Assembly (NCBI GenBank): GCA_009778115.1 | Contig: WRKL01000013.1 | Location: 1 to 32,262, forward strand | DNA length: 32,262 bases | Reading direction: 5' to 3' | From: Oscillospiraceae bacterium | GTDB taxonomy: Bacteria > Bacillota > Clostridia > Oscillospirales > Ruminococcaceae | Translations under genes and position numbers: made by a program | In this document: piece by piece, positions 16,164-23,461 of the stretch | Position numbering within the stretch: position 1 is the stretch's first letter | Layout: each line of letters starts with the position of its first letter | The notes under the pieces: model-generated | What the model was told of the DNA's origin: nothing | Seen by the model: only the letters and a program-made list of their open reading frames with translations | Databases searched by the model: none

Positions 16164-17321
16164 ATGAGCGTAAATCTACTGATAAAACCGGTTTCGTCCG
16201 CTTGTAATATGAGGTGTGAATATTGCTTTTACGCCGATGTGTCTAAGCACAGAAAGGTTGCTAACTATGGAATGATGAGTACACAAACATTAGAAACGGC
16301 GGTTAGGGCGGCATTCAAACACGCAAAAAGGGGAGGAGCGTGTAATTTTGCGTTTCAGGGCGGAGAGCCCACGCTGGCAGGTCTGGATTTTTACAAAGAA
16401 TTGATAGAACTGCAAAAAAAATACAATATCGAAAAAATACCCGTTGCGAACTCTATTCAAACCAACGGATACAATATTGACGGAGAATGGGCGGATTTTT
16501 TCGCAGAGCATAAGTTTTTGGTGGGTCTTTCGCTGGACGGCAAGCGCGAAATACATGATCTGTTCCGCAGGGATTCAAGCGGTGCGGGAACATGGGATAA
16601 GGTTTTGGAAGCAGCATCGGTGTTCACAAAAAAACGCGTAGAATTCAATATTCTATGCGTTGTGAATAATATTGTTGCAAAGAAAGGCATCAGCGTTTAT
16701 AATTCGCTTAAAAGCCGCGGGTTCCGTTACATACAGTTTATTCCCTGCCTTGCCCCGTTCGGCGATGATGACAGGAACAGGGACGAAACTTTATCCAAAC
16801 CGGGATTTAATCCTGAACCGAAAAATTTCGGCGAATTCTTGAAATCGACCTTCGATTTGTATTACAACGATTTAAAAAATTCAAATTACGTCAGTGTGCG
16901 TAACTTCGATAATTATATATCTATATTGCTGGGAGCAAATCCGGAATGCTGCGGAATGAACGGTTTCTGTTCGTTGAATTTCGTTGTAGAAAGCGACGGC
17001 AGTGTGTATCCCTGCGATTTTTATGTGTTGGATAAATACAGGCTGGGGAACATAAGCACACATAGCTTTGAAGAGCTGGCGAAAACCGAAACAGCGCGAA
17101 AATTTATAAGTCAGTCATATTATATTGACGATGAATGTAAAAAATGCCGATGGTATAAGTTGTGCCGCGGAGGGTGTTTCCGCGAACGGGAACCGGTCAG
17201 CAGCGATGGAAAACCATCGTTGAATGTATACTGCAAACAGTATAAAGAATTTTTCGATCACTCGTTTAATAAAATGCAAACGGCGGCGGAAATTGTGAGA
17301 AATACGCAAAAAAATTTGTGA
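16164..17321 (+). CDS. anaerobic sulfatase-maturating enzyme-type radical SAM/SPASM protein
   Basis: 385 aa. The N-terminal CNMRCEYCFYAD gives the radical SAM motif Cys14-x3-Cys18-x2-Cys21, which binds a [4Fe-4S] cluster and SAM. The C-terminal SPASM region has CCGMNGFC, DGSVYPCDFYVLDKYRLGNI and CKKCRWYKLCRGGCFRERE, providing ligands for two auxiliary clusters. This arrangement is the hallmark of anSME, which oxidises a sulfatase active-site Cys or Ser to C-alpha-formylglycine without oxygen. No sulfatase lies in the window, so its substrate must be elsewhere. ATG16164 is the only plausible start (in-frame stop at 16158), but its GAGG (16159-16162) is only 1 nt away, so translation initiation may be poor or unusual. 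It is divergent from the coat genes. Confidence 0.93.
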   Translation: MSVNLLIKPVSSACNMRCEYCFYADVSKHRKVANYGMMSTQTLETAVRAAFKHAKRGGACNFAFQGGEPTLAGLDFYKELIELQKKYNIEKIPVANSIQTNGYNIDGEWADFFAEHKFLVGLSLDGKREIHDLFRRDSSGAGTWDKVLEAASVFTKKRVEFNILCVVNNIVAKKGISVYNSLKSRGFRYIQFIPCLAPFGDDDRNRDETLSKPGFNPEPKNFGEFLKSTFDLYYNDLKNSNYVSVRNFDNYISILLGANPECCGMNGFCSLNFVVESDGSVYPCDFYVLDKYRLGNISTHSFEELAKTETARKFISQSYYIDDECKKCRWYKLCRGGCFREREPVSSDGKPSLNVYCKQYKEFFDHSFNKMQTAAEIVRNTQKNL

Positions 17322-17348
17322 TCGAAAATAATACGGCAAACATATTAT

Positions 17349-17372
17349 ACTTTAATTCCCGAGGAAGTCTAT
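17349..17372 (-). repeat. family A repeat, copy 4 (end only, minus orientation)
   Basis: ACTTTAATTCCCGAGGAAGT followed by CTAT is the reverse complement of the outer left end. Read on the minus strand it starts directly after the TAA stop of the glycoside hydrolase gene (stop at 17375-17373). It fills the gap between that gene and the convergent anSME gene. Confidence 0.65.
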
Positions 17373-18677
17373 TTATAATAAATCTAAAATATTATTAATT
17401 TCGTTCTTTGCTCTGGATTTAAAATTACCCGACGGAGTGAGCAGGGATTTGTAATCAAAGAATAAAATCCCGCCGTAACCCGGAAGCTCACGGGCGTTTT
17501 CTATCATCCGTTTTAGCATATTGTTTTCGCTTTTATACACGTTTCGCCATTCGTATTTGCCTGAGCCCGCGTATTTATCCCGTTTTGTGCCGATTTTATG
17601 GCAGGCAAGCCCGATATACAACCTGACGGGAGAGTTAACCAGATTACTCCAGTTTTCCGAACACTCCGCGAAAGGCTGAGTGTTGTTTTCGAACCCGTAA
17701 TAAATTTGGGGTGCAACATAGTCCATCGTATTTTTTACGGACAGCAGATACTTGAAATCAACGTACATCGTATTGTAGTTATAATCTATGTTTCCCGCAG
17801 GACTAACGCCGAATAGAGTGTCGGAACGAGCCGCTTTAACCGCGGCGTTTATCTGCATAATCATTTTTGATGTGCCGTCCCGCCGCCATTTTTCAATATT
17901 GCTGCCGGGGTTTATTTCATCGTAATATTTTTCATCTTCGGATGTTATGCCCGACGGATAAAAATAATCATCAATATGCACAGCCGCTACAGCATACTTT
18001 GAGACAATTTCAGCTGCAAGATCCGCAATATGCCGGCGGACCTCGGGATTCGTGGGATTTAAAATCCATTTGCCGGCTGTTTTTATCATATATTTATAAC
18101 GTAAAGTTTCATCGGAATACCATTGCTTTATCCTGTATTTGTCCGGAATGCTTTTATATTCGCTGTCGGTGAGTGTGCGCATTGGGTTTATCCATGCATG
18201 GATATCAATATTTCGTGCTGCTGCCATACTCACAATAATTTCAGCCGGATCAAAACCGGGATCCTTTGCTAAGGTTCCGCTGACATATCCGGACCAGGGA
18301 GCAATATCGCTGGGGTAGAACGCATCGTTGAAGGCACTGAAGTGTACGATCATAGTGTTTGCGCCGAGTTTTTCAACCCCCGAAAGGACTTTGGAGAACG
18401 CTGCTGCGAAATTATTTTCATTTTTTTTCGTAAGACAGTTGCTCCAATCAAGATAAGAAAACCAAACTCCGACTATCTCCCTGTCGTTTTCGGACAAGGG
18501 ATTGTCGGAATCGGTAACATTTGCGGTAAAATTGTTCAAGGTAAAAGCTTTCGCAGAGGGATATTCGGTGTCCATATTTTCCGCATTATTATTGTTTAAC
18601 GTAAAATTTTGCAAATTTCCGCAGGAAACAACGCACAAAATCAAAATTATAATTAAAAACGAAAAAAAGCATCTCAT
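17373..18677 (-). CDS. GHL10/YngK-type glycoside hydrolase lipoprotein
   Basis: Predicted 434-aa secreted lipoprotein. The N-terminus MRCFFSFLIIILILCVVSC has a lipobox VVSC with Cys at residue 19. The main domain matches the GHL10 (formerly DUF187) TIM barrel. It shows EIVGVWFSYLDW, LGANTMIVHFSAFNDAFYPS, DPAEIIVSMAAARNIDIHAW, INPMRT, the VHIDDYFYPSG acidic motif at a strand end, and LFGVSPAGN. Substrate is unproven; family members are thought to act on cell-wall or polysaccharide material. ATG18677 is preferred because it places the signal peptide at the N-terminus. The in-frame GTG18735-18737 would add 20 residues and has a poorly placed ribosome site. It lies 119 bp after the signal-peptidase-like gene on the same strand. 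Confidence 0.88.
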   Translation of the reverse strand: MRCFFSFLIIILILCVVSCGNLQNFTLNNNNAENMDTEYPSAKAFTLNNFTANVTDSDNPLSENDREIVGVWFSYLDWSNCLTKKNENNFAAAFSKVLSGVEKLGANTMIVHFSAFNDAFYPSDIAPWSGYVSGTLAKDPGFDPAEIIVSMAAARNIDIHAWINPMRTLTDSEYKSIPDKYRIKQWYSDETLRYKYMIKTAGKWILNPTNPEVRRHIADLAAEIVSKYAVAAVHIDDYFYPSGITSEDEKYYDEINPGSNIEKWRRDGTSKMIMQINAAVKAARSDTLFGVSPAGNIDYNYNTMYVDFKYLLSVKNTMDYVAPQIYYGFENNTQPFAECSENWSNLVNSPVRLYIGLACHKIGTKRDKYAGSGKYEWRNVYKSENNMLKRMIENARELPGYGGILFFDYKSLLTPSGNFKSRAKNEINNILDLL

Positions 18678-18796
18678 ACACGCAGATCCGGCTCCCTTAC
18701 TCCATTTTAAATGTTTTCCGCAGGATTTTTTAAGCACCTTATTTTAAATGGGTATAAAGAGAGAATAACATCACCGGTGAGTGTCCGTTACCGCTC

Positions 18797-19936
18797 TTAA
18801 GGTTGCTTATCAGATTTAGCGGAAATTTTAATATCAGCTTCAAAAGCATTAGTTGAAATGTTGACTCCGGAACCATCGTGGTTAAGACGGAGTATTACGC
18901 TGCCGGAACTAAAATTTTCCATTACAAGTTCCAGTCCTTCGTTGGTGACATTTGTTTTTATCCCGTTGCGGCTGAGACGGGACAACGTTTGCGACGGGTC
19001 GGCTTCGGCGGTTTCGTCAAAATCAGGCGGATTGCTTTCATCGTCTTTTTCTTTTTGATACACTATAGGCTGGGTATCAAAAAGATTGTAATGCTGTCCC
19101 GTTTTTTTACCGCTGTCCGTAAACGCCGAATCCTGCCCCATGTCCGCATCAAAGATAGAATTCCGACCGGCAAGGGGCTCCCCGGTTTCCATGGATTTCC
19201 GGTAATTGGATAAAGCATCGCTTCTTTCTCTCAACTCTGAAAAAACAGCATCGTTGGAAGCGGGCGCAGTGTCCGGATTGTTTTCGGAATAATTCGCAGA
19301 CGATCCGATACCCTGGTCAAAATCATCCTCAATTTTAAGCTCCTCATCGTAAGAGGTAGTAAAAAACGGATTAAATTCATCTACGGATATCTTCTTGCGC
19401 GAAGAACCCCTTTTGAGTTTGATCAGTGCGATTATCAAAAGAATAAGAGCAGGGATAATGATAATAACGACAATAGCTAATTTGGTATCCAAAAAGTCAA
19501 GCACATATCCCAAGTAAGGTATTCTGCTTTCCGGTATACCGTATATGTCCGATAAAGCTATTTCGAATTCGCTGTTCGTTTCGGTTTGCGCCAAATAACT
19601 TACCGGATTTTCGACGATTTGTATGATTTGTGCCGTTCTGTATTCCCCGTCGCTTTTGTACACCACAATATCACTGATTCGCGGATCGGAAAACCTGTCA
19701 GTACTTGAATTTTGTCTGACAAAAACCGCATCGCCGCTCTTAAGTCCGTTTGTCACAGAATCGTTTTTTACAGAAAACGGGGTAACCGTAAAGAAAGAGG
19801 CCGGCTCATTGTTGCGCGCAGCGAGGATCCCAACTACCGTATATAATATGAAAGCCACCGCTATTAAAAGATATGCAACAAGAAAGATAATCTTTACAGC
19901 TTTAAATCCGTTCTTTGTTTTTCTAGCGTTATTCAT
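18797..19936 (-). CDS. signal peptidase I-like membrane protein, active site not recognisable
   Basis: 379 aa. One membrane segment (about residues 14-38) and an extracellular domain (about 40-145) are followed by a second segment (about 150-172) and a 200-residue polar tail. The domain follows the S26B/SipW order: TPFSVKNDSVTNGLKSGDAV resembles the MEP...GD region, ISDIVVYKSDG and AQIIQIVENP the next strands, and SRIPYLGYVLDFL the conserved strand before the second membrane segment. The catalytic SGSMEP Ser and the usual Lys are not visible, so it may be a non-proteolytic paralogue. ATG19936 has a strong GGAGGT (19950-19945) 8 nt upstream. The cytoplasmic tail is Ser/Asp-rich and unassigned. 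Confidence 0.7.
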   Translation of the reverse strand: MNNARKTKNGFKAVKIIFLVAYLLIAVAFILYTVVGILAARNNEPASFFTVTPFSVKNDSVTNGLKSGDAVFVRQNSSTDRFSDPRISDIVVYKSDGEYRTAQIIQIVENPVSYLAQTETNSEFEIALSDIYGIPESRIPYLGYVLDFLDTKLAIVVIIIIPALILLIIALIKLKRGSSRKKISVDEFNPFFTTSYDEELKIEDDFDQGIGSSANYSENNPDTAPASNDAVFSELRERSDALSNYRKSMETGEPLAGRNSIFDADMGQDSAFTDSGKKTGQHYNLFDTQPIVYQKEKDDESNPPDFDETAEADPSQTLSRLSRNGIKTNVTNEGLELVMENFSSGSVILRLNHDGSGVNISTNAFEADIKISAKSDKQP

Positions 19937-20310
19937 GAAAGTTAACCTCCAATTTTATAATATTCATAATAATTTTAATAAAAATATCGGATGAATCCCA
20001 TACATCGGGAACCTCACTTGATCTATTTTACGTTTATTAGTACCAAAAAATATTATGATTATCGCCCTAACCAGTTTTCATTATGTATTATTTGTCATAA
20101 AAAGTCAAATGATTTTATTTGAATATCGTAATAATTAAATGTCGTAATCGTTTATGACAGCCTTTAAGAAATGATCGGTCATATTTCAATCGTTATGAAA
20201 TTTGAAAAACTTGCTGCCCCGTTTGCTATGCGCACATTGTAGCATTTTGTCGTTTGTTTGTCAATGCCGGGGGCGCACTTTAAAAAAGCTTGAAAAGTGT
20301 AATAATAAAA
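19937..20310. other. intergenic, no gene recognised
   Basis: AT-rich divergent spacer between the signal-peptidase-like gene and the valS leader. On the minus strand TATTAT/TATAAA-like sequences occur close to the GGAGGT site, but no clear -35. No stable hairpin or reading frame with a ribosome site was found. The segment 20210-20275 is more GC-rich than its surroundings without a recognisable feature. Confidence 0.4.
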
Positions 20311-20345
20311 GGGAATTTGTTTATATTCCCGAGGAGGTCTATTAG
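20311..20345 (-). repeat. family A repeat, copy 5 (end only)
   Basis: Contains ATTCCCGAGGAGGTCTATTA at 20325-20344, identical to copy 6 at 20506-20525. With GGGAAT at 20311-20316 it can form a small hairpin (loop TTGTTTAT). It lies 39 bp upstream of the valS -35. Confidence 0.65.
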
Positions 20346-20383
20346 ATACTTGCACAAAAAAGAGAAAATCAAAAACTTTAATC

Positions 20384-20412
20384 TTGACATCATACAGCTT
20401 ATTATATATTAT
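20384..20412 (+). promoter_or_regulatory. strong promoter of valS
   Basis: TTGACA (20384-20389), 17-bp spacer and TATTAT (20407-20412). The leader would be about 136 nt. It contains nested stems TAACC (20431-20435) / GGTTA (20457-20461) and GAAA (20444-20447) / TTTC (20452-20455). The conserved T-box sequence AGGGTGGNACCGCG is absent. Confidence 0.75.
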
Positions 20413-20492
20413 AGTAGACAACCTTATCTCTAACCGGAATTCCGAAATCTGTTTCAGGTTAAAAATTTCGAACGGGAATGTTTGTGCAATAA

Positions 20493-20525
20493 TCATCGCG
20501 TTTTAATTCCCGAGGAGGTCTATTA
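20493..20525 (-). repeat. family A repeat, copy 6 (end only) in the valS leader
   Basis: CATCGCGTTTTAATTCCCGA followed by GGAGGTCTATTA is the reverse complement of the left end of copies 7 and 8. Its AGGAGGT (20513-20519) is a perfect Shine-Dalgarno sequence but lies 36 nt before the valS start, too far to serve it. Copies 5 and 6 are in the same orientation, 181 bp apart, with the promoter between them. Confidence 0.75.
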
Positions 20526-20555
20526 CTTACCAACCGGAAAAGGATGACGAAGTTA

Positions 20556-23171
20556 ATGAAAGCCGAACTTGCGAAAACATATGACCCTAAAAATTTTGAA
20601 AGCCGTATCTACAAGTATTGGATGGATAGCGGATATTTTACCGCCTGTGTCGATAAAACAAAAAAGCCGTACACTATTGTTATGCCGCCGCCTAACATTA
20701 CCGGACAGCTTCATATGGGGCACGCGCTGGACGAAACATATCAGGATGTTTTGATACGGATGCACAGGATGAAAGGGTTTTCGGCTTTGTGGCTGCCCGG
20801 AACCGATCATGCGGCAATTGCGACCGAGGCGCGTGTCGTAAAAAAGATGGCGGAAGACGGTGTGACTAAGGAAGACATAGGGCGCAGCGGTTTCTTGAAA
20901 CGTGTGTGGGAATGGAACGAAATTTACGGCGGTAAAATAATTGAACAATTGAAATTACTGGGATGTTCCTGCGACTGGTCGAAGCTGCGGTTCACGATGG
21001 ACGACGGACTTTCCGAATCGGTGTTGAAAGTTTTTGTCAAACTGTATAATGAAGGATTGATCTACCGGGGCGAGCGGATCATCAACTGGTGTTGTATCTG
21101 CGGTACGTCGATATCAGATGCAGAAGTTGAATATTCAGAAAAGGACGGCTTTTTCTGGCATATTAAATATCCGCTCAAGGACGGAAGCGGACATATACAA
21201 ATTGCGACAACCCGCCCTGAAACTATGCTGGGCGATACGGCAGTCGCAGTAAATCCCAACGATGAAAAGCAAAGTTCTTTTATAGGTAAAACTTTGATAT
21301 TACCCCTTACAGGCCGTGAGATACCCGTGATCGCGGACGATTATGTAGACATGGATTTCGGAACCGGTGCGGTGAAAATAACGCCCGCCCATGATCCCAA
21401 TGATTTTGAAGTGGGACTGAGGCACAACCTTCCGGTTATAAACGTGATGGACGATAATGCCGTTATCAACAAAAACGGCGGGGAGTTTGAGGGGATGGAC
21501 AGATACCAAGCTCGCCGTAAGATAATAGAAAAACTGGAAGAAAGCGGCTTGTTGGTGAAAACCGAACCGCATATTCACAACGTTGGTGAATGTTATCGCT
21601 GTAAAACCGTGGTTGAACCGAAAATTTCGACACAATGGTTTGTCAGAATGGAACAGCTGGCGGCAAATTCAAATAAAGCGGTACGCGGCGGCGGAGTGAA
21701 ATTTGTGCCCGAAAAGTTCGAAAAACTTTATTTTCACTGGATGGATAATGTTAAAGACTGGTGCATTTCCCGGCAATTGTGGTGGGGACATCGTATCCCG
21801 GCGTACTATTGCGGGGATTGTGAAAAAATTACGGTAAGCGAAACCGCGGTTTCAACCTGCTCCTGCGGCGGCAAAACACATCAGGACGAGGACACGCTGG
21901 ATACCTGGTTCTCCTCTGCGTTGTGGCCTTTTTCCACGCTGGGGTGGCCGGAGCAAACCGAAGAACTAAATTATTTTTACCCGACGGATATTTTAGTCAC
22001 AGGCTATGATATAATTTTCTTCTGGGTTGCACGCATGATATTCTCAGGATTGCATCATACAGGTGAGCTGCCGTTTAACACGGTGTTTGTTCACGGACTT
22101 ATGCGGGATGAGCAGGGACGTAAAATGTCCAAATCATTAGATAACGGCGTGGATCCCATAGACATTATCGAGGAATACGGCGCAGATGTTTTGCGGTATA
22201 TGGTTTGCGCGGGAACGAGCCCGGGTAATGATATGCGTATGTCCTATGAAAAATGCAAAGCCGGCCGAAATTTCATCAATAAATTATGGAACGCATCCCG
22301 TTTTATTATAATGAATCTTAAAGAAACGATAAAAAAGCCGGAAATACCGAACAATCTTGCCCGTGAGGATATGTGGGTATTGAGCGGGTTCAACCGTCTT
22401 GTTAAAGAATACGGCGAGAATATGGAAAATTATGATTTTTCGCTGGCGCTGGGTAAAACCGTGAACTTTACCTGGGATGTATTCTGCGATTGGTATATTG
22501 AAATTTCTAAGATACGCTTGCAGGACGAAAATACAGCCGGCACGGTTCGGGATATGCTGTGTTATATTATGAGCGGCGTGCTTAAACTGCTGCATCCTTT
22601 TATACCTTTTGTTACCGAAGAACTTTGGCAGGCACTGTTCGCGGACGGATCGGTGATGGTGAGCGGTTTTCCCGAATATGACGAGGAACGGACATACGCG
22701 AAAGTTTCGGCGGACTTTGATAATATCGTTCAGGGAATAAAAGCGATTCGAGCAGCAAGAGCGGAAATCAATGTTCCGCTGTCGAGAAAAGCCGCATTGA
22801 TAATAAGTGCGGAAAACAAGGAGCTTTTTCAAAGTTTCAGTGAAATGTTTGTACGTCTGGCAGGCGCATCCGAAGTAAGGTTCGAACAAAAGCCGGACAT
22901 AGACGGAGTTATATCGGTGGATACGTCCGCAGCCCGCTATTTTATTCCCTTGGGTGAACTTGTAGATATCGAAAAGGAACGCGCAAGATTGGATAAAGAA
23001 AAGCAGGATTGCCTGAGCGATATAAAATTTTTAAAAAATAAACTTGGCAATCAAAACTTCATTTCAAAGGCTCCGCCGCAGCTTATAGAAAACGAAAAGA
23101 AAAAATTGAAAACAGCACAAAAGCGGCTGGAAAATATAGAAAAATCAATTAGGGGGGTATTGAAAAATTAA
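20556..23171 (+). CDS. valS: valyl-tRNA synthetase
   Basis: Class I synthetase charging tRNA-Val, 871 aa, normal length. PPPNITGQLHMGHAL contains HMGH (53-56). The editing domain (about 185-350, with TTRPETMLGDTAVAVNP and GAVKITPAHDPNDFEVG) clears mischarged Thr. DWCISRQLWWGHRIPAYYC and a Cys-rich segment follow, then GRKMSKSLDN near 523, the anticodon domain, and a C-terminal tRNA-binding coiled coil (DIEKERARLDKEKQDCL and on). ATG20556 is preferred because it gives the usual MKxELAKTYDP start with AAAAGGA (20538-20544) 11 nt upstream. ATG20544 would overlap that site. Monocistronic, with its own promoter and terminator. Confidence 0.97.
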   Translation: MKAELAKTYDPKNFESRIYKYWMDSGYFTACVDKTKKPYTIVMPPPNITGQLHMGHALDETYQDVLIRMHRMKGFSALWLPGTDHAAIATEARVVKKMAEDGVTKEDIGRSGFLKRVWEWNEIYGGKIIEQLKLLGCSCDWSKLRFTMDDGLSESVLKVFVKLYNEGLIYRGERIINWCCICGTSISDAEVEYSEKDGFFWHIKYPLKDGSGHIQIATTRPETMLGDTAVAVNPNDEKQSSFIGKTLILPLTGREIPVIADDYVDMDFGTGAVKITPAHDPNDFEVGLRHNLPVINVMDDNAVINKNGGEFEGMDRYQARRKIIEKLEESGLLVKTEPHIHNVGECYRCKTVVEPKISTQWFVRMEQLAANSNKAVRGGGVKFVPEKFEKLYFHWMDNVKDWCISRQLWWGHRIPAYYCGDCEKITVSETAVSTCSCGGKTHQDEDTLDTWFSSALWPFSTLGWPEQTEELNYFYPTDILVTGYDIIFFWVARMIFSGLHHTGELPFNTVFVHGLMRDEQGRKMSKSLDNGVDPIDIIEEYGADVLRYMVCAGTSPGNDMRMSYEKCKAGRNFINKLWNASRFIIMNLKETIKKPEIPNNLAREDMWVLSGFNRLVKEYGENMENYDFSLALGKTVNFTWDVFCDWYIEISKIRLQDENTAGTVRDMLCYIMSGVLKLLHPFIPFVTEELWQALFADGSVMVSGFPEYDEERTYAKVSADFDNIVQGIKAIRAARAEINVPLSRKAALIISAENKELFQSFSEMFVRLAGASEVRFEQKPDIDGVISVDTSAARYFIPLGELVDIEKERARLDKEKQDCLSDIKFLKNKLGNQNFISKAPPQLIENEKKKLKTAQKRLENIEKSIRGVLKN

Positions 23172-23174
23172 AGA

Positions 23175-23216
23175 CCGCTAAAAATCAAGAGCAATATTTT
23201 TTGCGGGCGGCTTTTT
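23175..23216 (+). terminator. intrinsic terminator of valS
   Basis: CCGCTAAAAAT (23175-23185) pairs with ATTTTTTGCGG (23196-23206) with one T-T mismatch. It is followed by GCGGC and a T run at 23212-23216. It begins 3 nt after the valS stop. Confidence 0.65.
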
Positions 23217-23278
23217 CAAAAACCCCCATTAAATTAATTATTGGAAAATCATAAAACCTGTATATACGGGTTAAATAT

Positions 23279-23440
23279 TAGACCTTTTCGGAAATTAAAA
23301 CGTGATGTATGAACACAGATGATTTTTCGTCAAACAAGGTAATTTTGACGAGGATATCATGGATATTTGAGGATAAGTTAACACCGTGTGACGGGAAATC
23401 TTCCGTTCATACGCCGCGAAGTGGTTTTCGAGAAGGTCTA
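23279..23440 (+). repeat. family A MITE-like repeat, copy 7 (most complete)
   Basis: 162 bp from TAGACC to GGTCTA. The left end (TAGACCTTTTCGGAAATTAA and on to TATGAAC at 23308-23314) and the right end (GTTCATACGCCGCGAAG to GAGAAGGTCTA) form imperfect inverted repeats of about 34 bp. Each starts with GACC next to TA and ends inside with TATGAAC. Flanking TA is compatible with a TA target as used by IS630/Tc1-mariner elements, but a duplication cannot be proven from one copy. A frame across it runs into the next gene but lacks a ribosome site and is not part of that protein. Confidence 0.75.
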
Positions 23441-23461
23441 TCACAAAGGATGGATATTATT

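Noticed and set aside
20179-20496. Minus-strand open frame covering the valS promoter region
   Set aside because: It overlaps the strong valS promoter and two repeat ends, and its protein has no family features or start signal.
20493-20519. AGGAGGT of repeat copy 6 as ribosome site for valS
   Set aside because: It is 36 nt from the preferred start and 24 nt from the nearest ATG; a nearer AAAAGGA site exists.
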